DNA of 64,000 bases from Priestia aryabhattai (GCF_023715685.1 NZ_JAMBOQ010000004.1:186001-250000); one strand, 5' to 3'; positions 45,457 through 54,417 are shown, counted from the stretch's first letter. Program-made: numbers and translations. The notes: generated by a model not told the origin, from the sequence alone.

Positions 45457-45480
45457 TGAATCATCAAATAGAAAAACCGA
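45449..45480 (+). promoter_or_regulatory. Conserved block shared with ribR promoter (copy A)
   Basis: From the -10 box through about +17. The 21 bases at 45449-45469 match 50212-50232 at 17 positions, including the identical 11-mer AATCATCAAAT, and both continue into AAACCGA. Candidate common operator or initially transcribed regulatory sequence. Confidence 0.65.
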
Positions 45481-45583
45481 TAAAACAACTTGGATAAATA
45501 AGAATTAAGTGAGTATGTTTCAAAGACACTTTACTTTATTCTCCGGTTTTATCAAACAAACAGTTAAAGCTGATTGGTCTACC

Positions 45584-45616
45584 AAAGGCTCCTGAGTAAA
45601 TTCCAGGAGCCTTTTT
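45584..45616 (+). terminator. Leader terminator ahead of first cmo/tcy gene
   Basis: Perfect 11-bp stem AAAGGCTCCTG/CAGGAGCCTTT, loop AGTAAATTC, five T. It lies about 120 nt inside the predicted transcript and ends about 8 nt before the AAAAGGAGGGG binding site, so it must be overcome for operon expression. The leader also holds GATAAAAC (45479-45486) and GTTTTATC (45546-45553), which can pair. Confidence 0.78.
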
Positions 45617-45639
45617 GCTGTAAAAAGGAGGGGAAGAAA

Positions 45640-46170
45640 GTGAGCGATATATGTATTTTGTATAACGGAAGCTCTCAGGATTATCAACAAATAGCCTCAG
45701 TAATAGATGAGCTAGAAGCTTGCTTAACCTCAAAAGGAGTGCGTGCAGAAGCTATTTTGTATCACGATGTATACGCTTTAAAGGAGGAAGCTCAGAAAGA
45801 AGTAAAGGCATTCATTTCAAAAGTGAACCAAGCTAAAAGTATTGTCGTTCTGTTATCTGGAGTAAATGAAACATACGTACAGTCTTTTGAACAACTAACA
45901 AAAATAGTGCCGGAAGATTTATTGCATAAAAAAATACTTCTGCCAATTCTTATTGGTGAAAATGTGAATTCTTTACTAAAAGCTAAATATGATTTAAAAC
46001 TTTTAGCGTCTTTTTTAGGTAGACCTTATTGGCTCAGCAGTCTTTTTCTACTGCATGAATACGTGTCTTTTGCAGGCATCAATAATGTGAATGCCAAAAG
46101 TCGTTTAAAGGAAGCTGTGGATGAGCTGATTTATAAAGCCGATCTATCCCTTCAAACATTTATAAAATGA
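45640..46170 (+). CDS. NADPH-dependent FMN reductase-like protein
   Basis: 176 aa, GTG 45640 behind AAAGGAGGGGAAGAAA. Flavodoxin-like alternating pattern: ICILYNGSSQDYQQ (phosphate-loop-like), then SIVVLLSGVNETYVQSFEQL, KILLPILIGENVNSLLKAKYDLKLLASFLG, similar to SsuE-type reductases that supply FMNH2 to two-component monooxygenases. First gene of the rightward unit, next to two luciferase-like oxygenases that need reduced flavin. The assignment is by fold pattern and context. Confidence 0.6.
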   Translation: MSDICILYNGSSQDYQQIASVIDELEACLTSKGVRAEAILYHDVYALKEEAQKEVKAFISKVNQAKSIVVLLSGVNETYVQSFEQLTKIVPEDLLHKKILLPILIGENVNSLLKAKYDLKLLASFLGRPYWLSSLFLLHEYVSFAGINNVNAKSRLKEAVDELIYKADLSLQTFIK

Positions 46171-46180
46171 GGTGAAGAAA

Positions 46181-46705
46181 ATGAGTGAATTATTTCGATT
46201 AGCAACCGTAGAAGATGCTGAAGAGCTGTTGGATTTAACACTTCGAGCATACGAGCCGATTCGAAAGCTAGGAATTAAGTTTCCCGCCGCGACGGCAACG
46301 ATTGAACTTGTAAAAGAAAACATTCAAAACAGCCGCTGCTACGTGATGGAAAGTGATGAAAAAATCGTAGCTACGATTACAGCAAGAATGTATAAAGAAA
46401 TAACAAACTGGCCTTTCTTATGGTGGTTTGCGGTAGATCCTTTGGTTAAAAAGAAAGGAGTAGGTTCTAAACTCTTAACATGGGTTGAAGAAACGATTAT
46501 TCGAGATCAACTGGGGGCGCCTGCAGTTACGTTGGCTACTTCTGATCGACATCCGTGGTTAATTCCTATGTATGAAAGGAAAGGGTATGAACGCTTTTTT
46601 GAAGTCGATCAAGGGGAAGAAGGAAAAGGCGTATTCTTAAGGAAAATCTTACATCCCGAAAGATATGAGTTAGAAAAACACAAGGAGTTACAAAAAGCTA
46701 ATTAA
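46181..46705 (+). CDS. GNAT N-acetyltransferase, SnaA (YtmI)-like
   Basis: 174 aa GNAT acetyltransferase. Acetyl-CoA motif VDPLVKKKGVGSKLL, C-terminal MYERKGYERF. Length and position match YtmI, first gene of the B. subtilis operon, described as N-acetylating S-substituted cysteines before oxidative dealkylation. ATG 46181 with ATGAGGTGAAGAAA, 10 bp after the reductase gene. Operon member. Confidence 0.8.
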   Translation: MSELFRLATVEDAEELLDLTLRAYEPIRKLGIKFPAATATIELVKENIQNSRCYVMESDEKIVATITARMYKEITNWPFLWWFAVDPLVKKKGVGSKLLTWVEETIIRDQLGAPAVTLATSDRHPWLIPMYERKGYERFFEVDQGEEGKGVFLRKILHPERYELEKHKELQKAN

Positions 46706-46731
46706 TAATTAAAAAGAAAAGAGGAGAAACC

Positions 46732-46998
46732 ATGTCAGTAAAGATTTTATTATGGAATCGAAAAGGTTGTCATCATTGCGAAGAACTAAAGGCATATTTT
46801 CATGAGAAAGGATATCAATATGAAAGTATCGATGTAGAAGGAAAAGATTATTTGCGAGATTTACTTGAAATTAAATACGGTATTCGTCATGTACCGGTCG
46901 TTGAAATTGGAGATAAGGGGCAGTTTGAAGGAGTTACTGAAAAAGATTATGAACAAATAGAAAAATTGATTGAAGACTATTCACCAATAGTTAAATAG
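46732..46998 (+). CDS. Glutaredoxin-like protein CmoI (YtnI)
   Basis: 88-aa thioredoxin-fold protein with redox motif CHHC (GCHHCEELKAYF) and cis-Pro in HVPVVEIGD. Corresponds to YtnI in the B. subtilis cmo locus. Cytosolic. AGAGGAGAAACC before ATG. Possibly handles mixed disulfides or supports the monooxygenase pathway; exact role unproven. Confidence 0.82.
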   Translation: MSVKILLWNRKGCHHCEELKAYFHEKGYQYESIDVEGKDYLRDLLEIKYGIRHVPVVEIGDKGQFEGVTEKDYEQIEKLIEDYSPIVK

Positions 46999-47067
46999 CT
47001 AGAACATCCATTTTATCAATTCGTTAAAATAATAAACTATTTTGAGACATAGTGAGGGACAAAACAC

Positions 47068-47889
47068 ATGAAAAAGCTACAGCTGACAGCTATCTTTTTA
47101 TCACTTCTTTTATTGTTAGCAGCTTGCGGAGCATCCAATAAAGAAACATCGGCTAACGCAAGCAAAGACAAAGTGCAAAAAATTATTGTAGGAACCGGTA
47201 CGCAATTTCCAAACATTTGCTTTATTGACGATAAAGGGAATCTAACAGGGTATGACGTAGAGCTTGTTAAAGAAATAGACAAACGTCTTCCAAACTATAA
47301 GTTTGAATTTAAAACGATGGATTTCTCTAATTTACTTTTGAGCTTGGAATCGAACAAAATTGATTTAGTAGCTCATCAAATGGAAGTGAATAAAGAGAGA
47401 AAACAAAAGTTCCTATTTAATAAAGAACCTTATAATATCTTTCCGCTACATGTAGTTGTAAATGAAAAAAATACGTCAATTAAATCAATTAAAGATTTGA
47501 GTGGTAAAAAGGTAATTGTAGGAGCAACGAGTAACTCTGCTAACTTAATCGATAAGTATAACAAAGAACATGGAAATAAAATTAATATTGTCTATTCAGG
47601 TCAAGGATCTGATGATACAAAAACGCAGCTGAAAACAGGACGCGCGGATGCTACGATTAGTACGCCGTTTGCAGTTGACTTTGTCAATAAACAAGCAGAT
47701 GCAGAGCAAAAAGTTGTAGGACCTGCTATTTCAAATTCAAAAGTATATTTTATGCTTCGCAAAAATGAAACAGGTTTACAAAGAGATGTTGATAAAGCGC
47801 TAAAAGAAATAAAAGAAGACGGAACATTGACAAAATTAAGCGAAAAATGGCTAGTAGAAGATTATACAAAAGCAGCTGGAAATAACTAA
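47068..47889 (+). CDS. Cystine-type ABC transporter substrate-binding lipoprotein
   Basis: 273 aa; signal peptide with lipobox LLAAC (Cys20), then a family 3 solute-binding fold (NICFIDDKGNLTGYDVELVKEI, MDFSNLLLSLESNKIDLVAHQMEVNKERKQKFLF). Counterpart of TcyJ/TcyK; only one binding protein is present here instead of two. ATG with GAGGGACAAAACAC. Confidence 0.85.
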   Translation: MKKLQLTAIFLSLLLLLAACGASNKETSANASKDKVQKIIVGTGTQFPNICFIDDKGNLTGYDVELVKEIDKRLPNYKFEFKTMDFSNLLLSLESNKIDLVAHQMEVNKERKQKFLFNKEPYNIFPLHVVVNEKNTSIKSIKDLSGKKVIVGATSNSANLIDKYNKEHGNKINIVYSGQGSDDTKTQLKTGRADATISTPFAVDFVNKQADAEQKVVGPAISNSKVYFMLRKNETGLQRDVDKALKEIKEDGTLTKLSEKWLVEDYTKAAGNN

Positions 47890-47901
47890 AGCACTTACTG
47901 T

Positions 47902-47924
47902 GACCCAAGCCTTAAACTTGGGTC
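47902..47924 (+). promoter_or_regulatory. Intercistronic hairpin after the binding-protein gene
   Basis: 8-bp stem GACCCAAG/CTTGGGTC, loop CCTTAAA, followed by CTTTCG rather than a T-run. Likely a partial terminator or 3'-stabiliser that raises binding-protein mRNA above permease mRNA. Confidence 0.6.
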
Positions 47925-47963
47925 CTTTCGCTACCTGTAGAGGAGAACAAAGGAGAGAAAAAG

Positions 47964-48662
47964 ATGGGAAAAGCATTTGATATAGAGCTGATTTTCACCT
48001 CTATTCCTCAATTATTATCTTATTTGCATATTACAATTTGGATTTTGGTTGCTTCACTTGTGATTGGCAGTACCTTGGGATTGTTTATTGCCCTGCCGCG
48101 TATTTATAAAGTACCTGTGTTAAGTCAAATAGCAGCAGTTTATATTTCTTTTATGAGGGGGACGCCTATTTTAATTCAATTATTTTTAGTTTTTTATGGG
48201 ATACCTGCCTTTTTACAATTGATTCATATTGACGTTTCGAGAATGGCTCCGCTCGTATTTGTTATTATCACGTATTCATTGAGCACGGCGGCGTCTTTTT
48301 CTGAAATGATGCGCGGTGCCATTAATAGTGTAGATAAAGGGCAAACCGAAGCAGCGTATAGTATAGGAATGACCGGAACACAAACGTTCACTCGAATTGT
48401 GCTACCGCAAGCCCTCGTTGTAGCCTTTCCTAACTTTGGAAACCTTGTGATTGGTTCTTTAAAAGATACGTCTTTAGCTTTTACGATTGGTGTAATGGAT
48501 ATGATGGGAAGAGGAGATACCATTATCGCAGCAACGGCTCATGCAGTTGAGGTATATATTGCACTTGCAATTATTTATTATTTTGTAGCGATTATATTAG
48601 AGAAATTTTTTGTGAAATCAGAACAGAAGCTGCAAAGACACGATCAGCCTGTTCATGTATAA
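47964..48662 (+). CDS. tcyL: Cystine-type ABC transporter permease (TcyL-like)
   Basis: 232-aa polar-amino-acid (HisM/GlnP) type permease, about five helices, with FMRGTPILIQLFLVFYGIPA and the EAA loop EAAYSIGMTGTQTFTRIVLPQAL that contacts the ATPase. ATG with AAAGGAGAGAAAAAG. Heterodimer partner of the next gene. Confidence 0.85.
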   Translation: MGKAFDIELIFTSIPQLLSYLHITIWILVASLVIGSTLGLFIALPRIYKVPVLSQIAAVYISFMRGTPILIQLFLVFYGIPAFLQLIHIDVSRMAPLVFVIITYSLSTAASFSEMMRGAINSVDKGQTEAAYSIGMTGTQTFTRIVLPQALVVAFPNFGNLVIGSLKDTSLAFTIGVMDMMGRGDTIIAATAHAVEVYIALAIIYYFVAIILEKFFVKSEQKLQRHDQPVHV

Positions 48663-48689
48663 AACGAGCTTACTAAAAGAGGTGTAAAC

Positions 48690-49400
48690 ATGGTTATTGA
48701 TGTACCGTTTATATGGACAGCATTTGTAGAAATTTTAAAGGCATTACCTTTAACACTCCTTATTACCATTGGTCCGTTACTAGGCGGATTGCTTATTGGT
48801 ATTGCTGTTGCTGCTGTGAGAATTAATTCAGTGAAAATAATAACGCCTATTGCCAACGTATACGTATCATTTTTTCGAGGAACGCCTGCTATTCTTCATA
48901 TTATGGTTATTTACCTAGGGTTCCCGCTATTTATTAATAAACTATCACGTTACTATGAGTGGGGCTTTAATGCAAACAGCATTCCTATTGTCGTATTTGT
49001 ATTAATCGCTTTGTCTTTTACAGCGGGAGCTTATATGTCAGAGATTATTCGCTCTGGTTTGTTAGCTGTAGAAAAAGGACAAATTGAGGCTGCGTATTCC
49101 GTTGGAATGAATCGTTTTCAATCGATGAAACGAATTGTTTTTCCCCAAGCGTTTGCTTTGTCTTTACCGAATTTATGTAATATCTTTATCGGCTTTTTGC
49201 ATACGTCTTCTATCGCATTTATCGTATCGCAAAAAGAGTTAAACGGTGCTGCTAATATTGTAGCTTCGAATAATCTCAAGTTTCTAGAAGCTTATATTGC
49301 TGCTGCTCTTATTTATTGGATGTTGACGATGTTAATAGAAGGAATAACAGCGCTGCTTGAACGGAAATTAACTGTTTATAATCGAGGAGGGGTTGTATGA
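48690..49400 (+). CDS. tcyM: Cystine-type ABC transporter permease (TcyM-like)
   Basis: 236 aa, same family as Tcy[22 protein letters not shown] and EAA loop [23 protein letters not shown]. Overlaps the ATPase gene by 4 bp. AAAGAGGTGTAAAC precedes the ATG. Confidence 0.85.
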   Translation: MVIDVPFIWTAFVEILKALPLTLLITIGPLLGGLLIGIAVAAVRINSVKIITPIANVYVSFFRGTPAILHIMVIYLGFPLFINKLSRYYEWGFNANSIPIVVFVLIALSFTAGAYMSEIIRSGLLAVEKGQIEAAYSVGMNRFQSMKRIVFPQAFALSLPNLCNIFIGFLHTSSIAFIVSQKELNGAANIVASNNLKFLEAYIAAALIYWMLTMLIEGITALLERKLTVYNRGGVV

Positions 49401-50170
49401 TTACATTAACTAATATCAAAAAAACATTTGGTCACAATACAGTATTGGACGGTATTGATTTAATTGTTAAAAAAGGCGACGTTGTGACCATTTTAGGACC
49501 GAGTGGTTCTGGAAAGACTACGTTTTTACGCTGCATTAATTTCTTAGAAAGAGCAGATGAAGGAGAAGTTTCTATTGATCAATTTACGGTTCAGTGCCAA
49601 AAGCCAAACCGCAAAGACATTTTAACTCTTCGACAAAAAACAACGATGGTTTTTCAGCAATACAATTTGTTCAAACACAAAACCGTTATTGAAAATATTA
49701 TGGAGGGGCTAGTTATTGTTCAAAAGTTGCCAAAGGAAGAAGCGAAACAACGCAGTTTAGACGTCCTTGAAAAAGTGGGGCTTGCTGAAAAAGCAAATGC
49801 TTATCCAAGTCAGTTATCAGGAGGTCAACAGCAGCGAGTGGGAATTGCTAGAGCGCTTGCTTTAAATCCTGAAGTCATTTTATTTGATGAGCCGACGTCC
49901 GCTTTGGACCCCGAACTAGTGGGTGAAGTACTATCTGTTATTCGTAAAATTGCTGAAGAAGGAATTACCATGATTATTGTTACGCACGAAATGAGTTTCG
50001 CCCGTGAAGTCTCTAATCACGTTGTGTTTATGGACGGAGGAAAGATTGTCGAACAAGGTCATCCTGAAGACATATTTTCAAATCCAAAAGAAGAGCGAAC
50101 AAAGCAATTTCTTAAGCGTATCAACCCAACGCATTCTCCTTACTCTTATATTTATGAAAAAACAATCTAA
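49397..50170 (+). CDS. tcyN: Cystine-type ABC transporter ATPase (TcyN-like)
   Basis: 257 aa ATP-binding subunit: Walker [10 protein letters not shown]-loop VFQQYNLF, signature [17 protein letters not shown], Walker [13 protein letters not shown]-loop VTHEMSF. Start overlaps tcyM (ATGA). Last gene before promoter B and the ribR terminator. Confidence 0.88.
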   Translation: MITLTNIKKTFGHNTVLDGIDLIVKKGDVVTILGPSGSGKTTFLRCINFLERADEGEVSIDQFTVQCQKPNRKDILTLRQKTTMVFQQYNLFKHKTVIENIMEGLVIVQKLPKEEAKQRSLDVLEKVGLAEKANAYPSQLSGGQQQRVGIARALALNPEVILFDEPTSALDPELVGEVLSVIRKIAEEGITMIIVTHEMSFAREVSNHVVFMDGGKIVEQGHPEDIFSNPKEERTKQFLKRINPTHSPYSYIYEKTI

Positions 50171-50190
50171 TACTTTGATTAAAAACCAAC

Positions 50191-50219
50191 TTGACTCATA
50201 GGGATAATAAGTATATGAT
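50191..50219 (+). promoter_or_regulatory. Promoter B upstream of ribR
   Basis: TTGACT (50191-50196), 17-bp spacer, TATGAT (50214-50219), 20 bp after the tcyN stop. Twin of promoter A. Confidence 0.68.
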
Positions 50220-50244
50220 GAAATCATCAAATTAAACAAACCGA
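50212..50244 (+). promoter_or_regulatory. Conserved block shared with promoter A (copy B)
   Basis: Contains AATCATCAAAT (50222-50232) and AAACCGA (50238-50244), at nearly the same offset from the -35 box as in copy A. In this copy GATGA-AA-TCATC forms an inverted repeat. Confidence 0.65.
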
Positions 50245-50256
50245 CTAGATCACTAG

Positions 50257-50302
50257 AGGTTCTTTGCACAATGCGTGACATTGTGTAAAGAACCTTTTAT
50301 TT
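50257..50302 (+). terminator. Strong terminator between tcyN and ribR
   Basis: 17-bp stem (50257-50273 with 50279-50295, one G-U), loop CGTGA, then TTTATTTTTT. It ends the tcy transcript but also lies downstream of promoter B and upstream of ribR, so ribR and cmoJ need read-through or antitermination. Confidence 0.88.
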
Positions 50303-50335
50303 TTTACTAGACTTAAGGGAAGAAGGGTGAAGGTA

Positions 50336-51058
50336 GTGAATAAAGCGGCATTAAAAACTAAAACAAGCAAAAAACTTTTTATAAAAGGCCAGGTTGTAAC
50401 TGGAAGACAGCAAGGAAGACATTTGGGGTTTCCAACAGCTAATATAGATACTCAGCATGAGGAATTAAAGAATGGTGTGTACGGTGTTATCGTTCACCTG
50501 CGGGGGCTTGAACATATAGGAGTTATGAATGTAGGCGTTAAGCCGACATTTGGATCGGAACTATCTAAAACGTTTGAGGTTCATATTTTGGATTTTAACG
50601 AAGTTATTTATGGAGAGTCAGTCCAATGTGACGTAATTTTTCGGGTGCGAGGGGAAAAGAAGTTTCCTTCCATTGAGTTTTTAAAGCATCAAATTAAAGC
50701 TGATACGCTACAAGTTAAGCAAAGGTTTCAGCATATGGGCTACGTATCTAGTGAATATACAAAATCCAATCTAGGGCGAACGCGTTATTTAAATCTACCT
50801 GATCTACAGTTTTTTAATTGGTGCCACAGTCAATTCAGAGTTAATAAAGGCATTTACAATACAATTGATCAATGGTTTTATGACGAAGGAATTGTAAATA
50901 TTCACCCTAGAAGAGTTCATGTTATCGCCTTCTTACAATTTGCACAGGAAGGGAATGAAAGAAAGACAGAAAAAGAAGGGGTCCTTCGCTTTGGAGCAGG
51001 CGGTTTAACCAATCAATTACGAGAATTTATGAATGGATATGAAAAAGGAGAATGGTAA
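50336..51058 (+). CDS. ribR: RibR: flavokinase domain with RNA-binding C-terminal domain
   Basis: About 240 aa. N-terminal riboflavin-kinase fold (residues about 15-135; [36 protein letters not shown]). The C-terminal part ([46 protein letters not shown]) matches B. subtilis RibR, which binds FMN riboswitches and lets riboflavin genes stay on when FMN-dependent sulfur oxygenases are induced. GTG 50336 has AAGGGTGA upstream; GTG 50327 is an alternative. Start of a separate unit with cmoJ. Confidence 0.88.
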   Translation: MNKAALKTKTSKKLFIKGQVVTGRQQGRHLGFPTANIDTQHEELKNGVYGVIVHLRGLEHIGVMNVGVKPTFGSELSKTFEVHILDFNEVIYGESVQCDVIFRVRGEKKFPSIEFLKHQIKADTLQVKQRFQHMGYVSSEYTKSNLGRTRYLNLPDLQFFNWCHSQFRVNKGIYNTIDQWFYDEGIVNIHPRRVHVIAFLQFAQEGNERKTEKEGVLRFGAGGLTNQLREFMNGYEKGEW

Positions 51059-51059
51059 T

Positions 51060-52382
51060 ATGACACATCAAAGACAATTAAAGCTAGGGGCTATTATTCA
51101 TGGAGTGGGAGGAAATATGGGGGCATGGAGACACCCTGAAATTTTGGCAGATGCCAGTGTTAATTTCGATTTTTACAAGCAGCAGGCTCAAAAAGCGGAA
51201 GAAGGAAAATTTGATTTAGTATTCATTGCTGATGGGTTATATATTAATGAAAAATCGCTTCCGCACTTTTTAAATCGTTTTGAACCTCTTACCATTCTAT
51301 CAGCACTTGCTTCTGTGACTTCTCATATTGGTTTAGTTGGCACTCTATCGACCTCCTACAGCGAGCCTTTTACGGTGGCTAGACAATTTGCTTCACTTGA
51401 TCATATTAGCAGCGGCCGAGCAGGATGGAATGTTGTAACATCTCCACTAGAAGGATCTGCGCTTAACTATGGAAAAGAACATCCCACTCATGATAAACGC
51501 TATAGAATAGCTGAAGAGTTTCTAAAAGTAACAAAGGGATTATGGGATTCTTGGGAAGATGATGCATTTATTCGAAATAAAGAAACCGGCCAATTTTTTG
51601 AGGAGAAAAAGCTGCACCGGTTGCATCACAAAGGCGAATTCTTCTCTGTAGAAGGCCCGTTAAACATTGGCCGCTCAGCTCAGGGTCAGCCTGTAGTGTT
51701 TCAAGCAGGCTCTTCTGAAAGCGGCAAAGAGTTAGCAGCGAAAACGGCTGACGCAGTGTTTACAGGACAAGACAATTTAGAAGAAGCGAAAGCTTTTTAC
51801 CAAGATGTAAAATCAAGAGCCGCAGCACAAGGACGCGAGGAAAACGAGATTTTAATTTTCCCGGGAATTGGTCCTATCATTGGCAGTACAACCGAAGAAG
51901 CCGAAAGAAAATATAAAGAGCTTTCTCAATTAGTGACGATTGAACATGCGCTAAACTATTTAGGACGCTTTTTCGATCATTTTGATTTTTCACAGTTTCC
52001 ATTAGATGAGGCGTTTCCTGACTTAGGAGATATAGGAAGTAATAGTTTTCGCAGTACGACTGACAAAATTAAAGAAAACGCTAAAAAACATAAGTGGACA
52101 CTGCGAGAAGCGGCGCTGCGAATTGCTACACCTAAAACCCAATTTATTGGAACGCCAGAGCATATCGCCAATTTAATGGAACAGTGGTTTGAAGAAAAGG
52201 GAGCTGACGGCTTTATTATTCATTCAAGCGTTCCGCATGGCTTAGACGACTTTGTTGAACACGTTGTACCGATTTTGCAAGAAAGAGGCTTGTATCGTAC
52301 AGAATACGAAGGGAGTACATTAAGAAGTCACTTGCATTTGAATGTTCCCAAAAATCGCTACGCACAAGTGAAAGTTAACTGA
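51060..52382 (+). CDS. FMN-dependent monooxygenase CmoJ (YtnJ), NtaA/SnaA/DszA family
   Basis: 440-aa flavin monooxygenase of the nitrilotriacetate/DszA family. Motifs: [81 protein letters not shown]. Corresponds to YtnJ, described as oxidising N-acetylated S-(2-succino) or S-carboxymethyl cysteine. ATG 51060 with AAAGGAGAATGGTAAT, 1 bp after the ribR stop. Confidence 0.87.
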   Translation: MTHQRQLKLGAIIHGVGGNMGAWRHPEILADASVNFDFYKQQAQKAEEGKFDLVFIADGLYINEKSLPHFLNRFEPLTILSALASVTSHIGLVGTLSTSYSEPFTVARQFASLDHISSGRAGWNVVTSPLEGSALNYGKEHPTHDKRYRIAEEFLKVTKGLWDSWEDDAFIRNKETGQFFEEKKLHRLHHKGEFFSVEGPLNIGRSAQGQPVVFQAGSSESGKELAAKTADAVFTGQDNLEEAKAFYQDVKSRAAAQGREENEILIFPGIGPIIGSTTEEAERKYKELSQLVTIEHALNYLGRFFDHFDFSQFPLDEAFPDLGDIGSNSFRSTTDKIKENAKKHKWTLREAALRIATPKTQFIGTPEHIANLMEQWFEEKGADGFIIHSSVPHGLDDFVEHVVPILQERGLYRTEYEGSTLRSHLHLNVPKNRYAQVKVN

Positions 52383-52391
52383 AGTAGATTC

Positions 52392-52419
52392 AAAGAGACT
52401 CGAAGGAGTCTCTTTTTTA
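52392..52419 (+). terminator. Terminator of ribR-cmoJ
   Basis: AAAGAGACTC/GAGTCTCTTT, loop GAAG, T-run. Confidence 0.88.
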
Positions 52420-52517
52420 ATTTTTTTAATATTGAAAATATGATAAAATTCCCTTTGTAGGTTATTCGTTTCAGTTCATAAGGCCTAAAGGGTTTTGAAT
52501 ACCCGGAAAGGAGTCAA

Positions 52518-53054
52518 ATGGAAAGAAGACATAAAAGTAAGAAGAAACGTATTATCATTTCGATATTTTTATCCGTTCTGCTAGTTGGGGGAGGAGCGGC
52601 AGGATGGATATTGTACCAGAACGAAAAAATTCCTTTTTTATCACAGCAAAGTATAAAGGCAAGTGCCATAAAAGTGAATCAACAGAAAATTAATAAGCTG
52701 GAAAGTAGCGATCAGCAGGCAAAAGATTTTATAGCTGAACATCATGACGTACTAAATGATCTGACTGGATGGAGTGCTATTGAACACCCAGATTGGCCTC
52801 CCGTACAAGAAGAAGCAACAGCTATTAAAAATACGATTAGCACGATTGTAGTAAAAGATTCTGTTCTAAGGAAAGACTTTCAGCATATGGAGAAGCTGGC
52901 CGAACAGCTAGAGCAGACGAAAGATCAAGCGCTATTAAAAGAACTTCATCGCTCTTTTCATGACTTAGACGTTGTCATTAATGAAGATGATGGTTCAAAT
53001 ACATATTTTAATGTCACCAGCTATGGTAAATCAGTTGTAAAGACCTCTAAATGA
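52518..53054 (+). CDS. Membrane-anchored extracellular protein of unknown function
   Basis: 178 aa; very basic start MERRHKSKKKR, one membrane helix (about 12-33), helical extracellular region with many Lys/Gln/Glu. Good site AAAGGAGTCAA. No family recognised. It precedes a CwlC-like amidase by about 95 bp, so a cell-wall link is possible but unproven. Confidence 0.65.
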   Translation: MERRHKSKKKRIIISIFLSVLLVGGGAAGWILYQNEKIPFLSQQSIKASAIKVNQQKINKLESSDQQAKDFIAEHHDVLNDLTGWSAIEHPDWPPVQEEATAIKNTISTIVVKDSVLRKDFQHMEKLAEQLEQTKDQALLKELHRSFHDLDVVINEDDGSNTYFNVTSYGKSVVKTSK

Positions 53055-53150
53055 GCTATAGCAAAAAGCTTTATACATAAAAGTAGTTTTGTATAACAAA
53101 CCTCTTCGCTTATTCATGCATATGCTACGAATAAGGAGGAGACAGGTTAT

Positions 53151-54176
53151 ATGAAAAAAATTTATTTAGATGCAGGTCACGGAGGAAAAGATTCAGGGGC
53201 TGCAGTCAACGAGTTATATGAAAAGGACTTAGTGCTAGCTGTTCAACAGCACATAATCTCTTTTCTTTCTACTCACTATCAAGGGTTTTCTCTTTGTACA
53301 ACGCGTACAACCGATGTGTTTCTGTCATTAAATGAACGGGTAAATAAAGCCAATGCGTGGGGTGCTGATGTATATTTATCAATTCATATAAATGCAGGTG
53401 GCGAAACGGGATATGAAGATTTTATTTATAGCAAAAATATAAATAACCAAACCATTGTGTTCCGAAACGATATTCACGATCATGTGAAATTCGTTCTCAC
53501 TAAATACAACCACTCTAACCGAGGCAGAAAGTTAGCTAATCATGCTGTGTTAAGGCGTTCATATATGCCGTCTGTATTAATTAAAATTGGGTTTATTGAT
53601 ACAGAACACGATGCAAAACTCTTAAAAAACCCTCAATTTCTAAAAGACATGGCCTTGGCATATGCAAAAGGCATTGCACGGTTTTTAAACTTAGAGCCTA
53701 AGTCCACAAAATCTGTGGAAGCCTCTGACGCGGAAGGTTTTTCAAAAACTACTGCTTTATATAAACCTTTATGGATAAAAACAACCGAGGATACTGAGAC
53801 GTATAAGTATGCAAATATGTCAGAGAGAACAGGTCATTTAAAAAAGAATTCGATCTTTCGTGTTTATGGTGAAACGCGTGCAGCCTGGGTGATTGATGGA
53901 GGACATTTTATTGAAAAAAAAGATACGATCATTGAAGGAGAAACAATAACAACTGCGGAATTAACAAAAGAAAATTTGGAAACATTAAAAGTGTTTGTAA
54001 CGGAAGAAAAATTGGAAACAGCCGTAACCTTTTCAAAAGAAGGAGCTGAGGTAGCCATCATTACACTTCACGATAAAAAAATACTGAATGTAAAAGCATT
54101 TTTAGATAGAGAAAAATGGTGGTACAAAGCTGAACGGGCAAAAAAAACTGCATGTTCTTTGAAGCTTTCACCCTAG
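53151..54176 (+). CDS. CwlC-like amidase (Amidase_3) with substituted catalytic Glu
   Basis: 341 aa, no signal peptide, as in mother-cell amidase CwlC. N-terminal Amidase_3 domain (1-182): zinc ligands His10 (DAGHGG), Glu24 (YEKDLVL) and His79 (SIHINAG) are present. The catalytic Glu of the family (ALLTENGF in CwlC) is Lys145 here (PSVLIKIGFID). The C-terminal 150 residues hold an SH3-like segment and a variable tail instead of SPOR repeats. ATG with AAGGAGGAGACAGGTT. May be inactive, regulatory or use altered chemistry. Confidence 0.82.
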   Translation: MKKIYLDAGHGGKDSGAAVNELYEKDLVLAVQQHIISFLSTHYQGFSLCTTRTTDVFLSLNERVNKANAWGADVYLSIHINAGGETGYEDFIYSKNINNQTIVFRNDIHDHVKFVLTKYNHSNRGRKLANHAVLRRSYMPSVLIKIGFIDTEHDAKLLKNPQFLKDMALAYAKGIARFLNLEPKSTKSVEASDAEGFSKTTALYKPLWIKTTEDTETYKYANMSERTGHLKKNSIFRVYGETRAAWVIDGGHFIEKKDTIIEGETITTAELTKENLETLKVFVTEEKLETAVTFSKEGAEVAIITLHDKKILNVKAFLDREKWWYKAERAKKTACSLKLSP

Positions 54177-54243
54177 TAATTTTCCTTATTTTTGATAGAA
54201 TATAAAGAGATGAATAGTAAAGATGCATAAAGGTGTGATGGAA

Positions 54244-54417
54244 ATGGAAGAGCAACAAGAAGTGATTGATTTAACAAAAATATATGTATATGAAGAGTTT
54301 CCAGATAAAGTTGCAGGCAGATGTGATAACTGTGGACATGTAAAATTTAAAAGCTTAGTAAAAGACTTTATTTTTATTCGTACATGCGCAAAGTGCGGTA
54401 TGAAAAAAAGTATTTAA
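54244..54417 (+). CDS. Small zinc-ribbon protein
   Basis: 57 aa from ATG 54244 (AAAGGTGTGATGGAA upstream; ATG 54238 possible). Two Cys pairs, CDNCGHVKFK and CAKCGMKKSI, form a probable zinc ribbon; acidic N terminus. No partner evident. Element copy 2 starts 24 bp after its stop. Confidence 0.65.
   Translation: MEEQQEVIDLTKIYVYEEFPDKVAGRCDNCGHVKFKSLVKDFIFIRTCAKCGMKKSI

Noticed and set aside
45581..45616. T-box riboswitch in the cmo/tcy leader
   Set aside because: The conserved T-box sequence (AGGGTGGNACCGCG) and specifier-loop features are absent, although the leader terminator is real.
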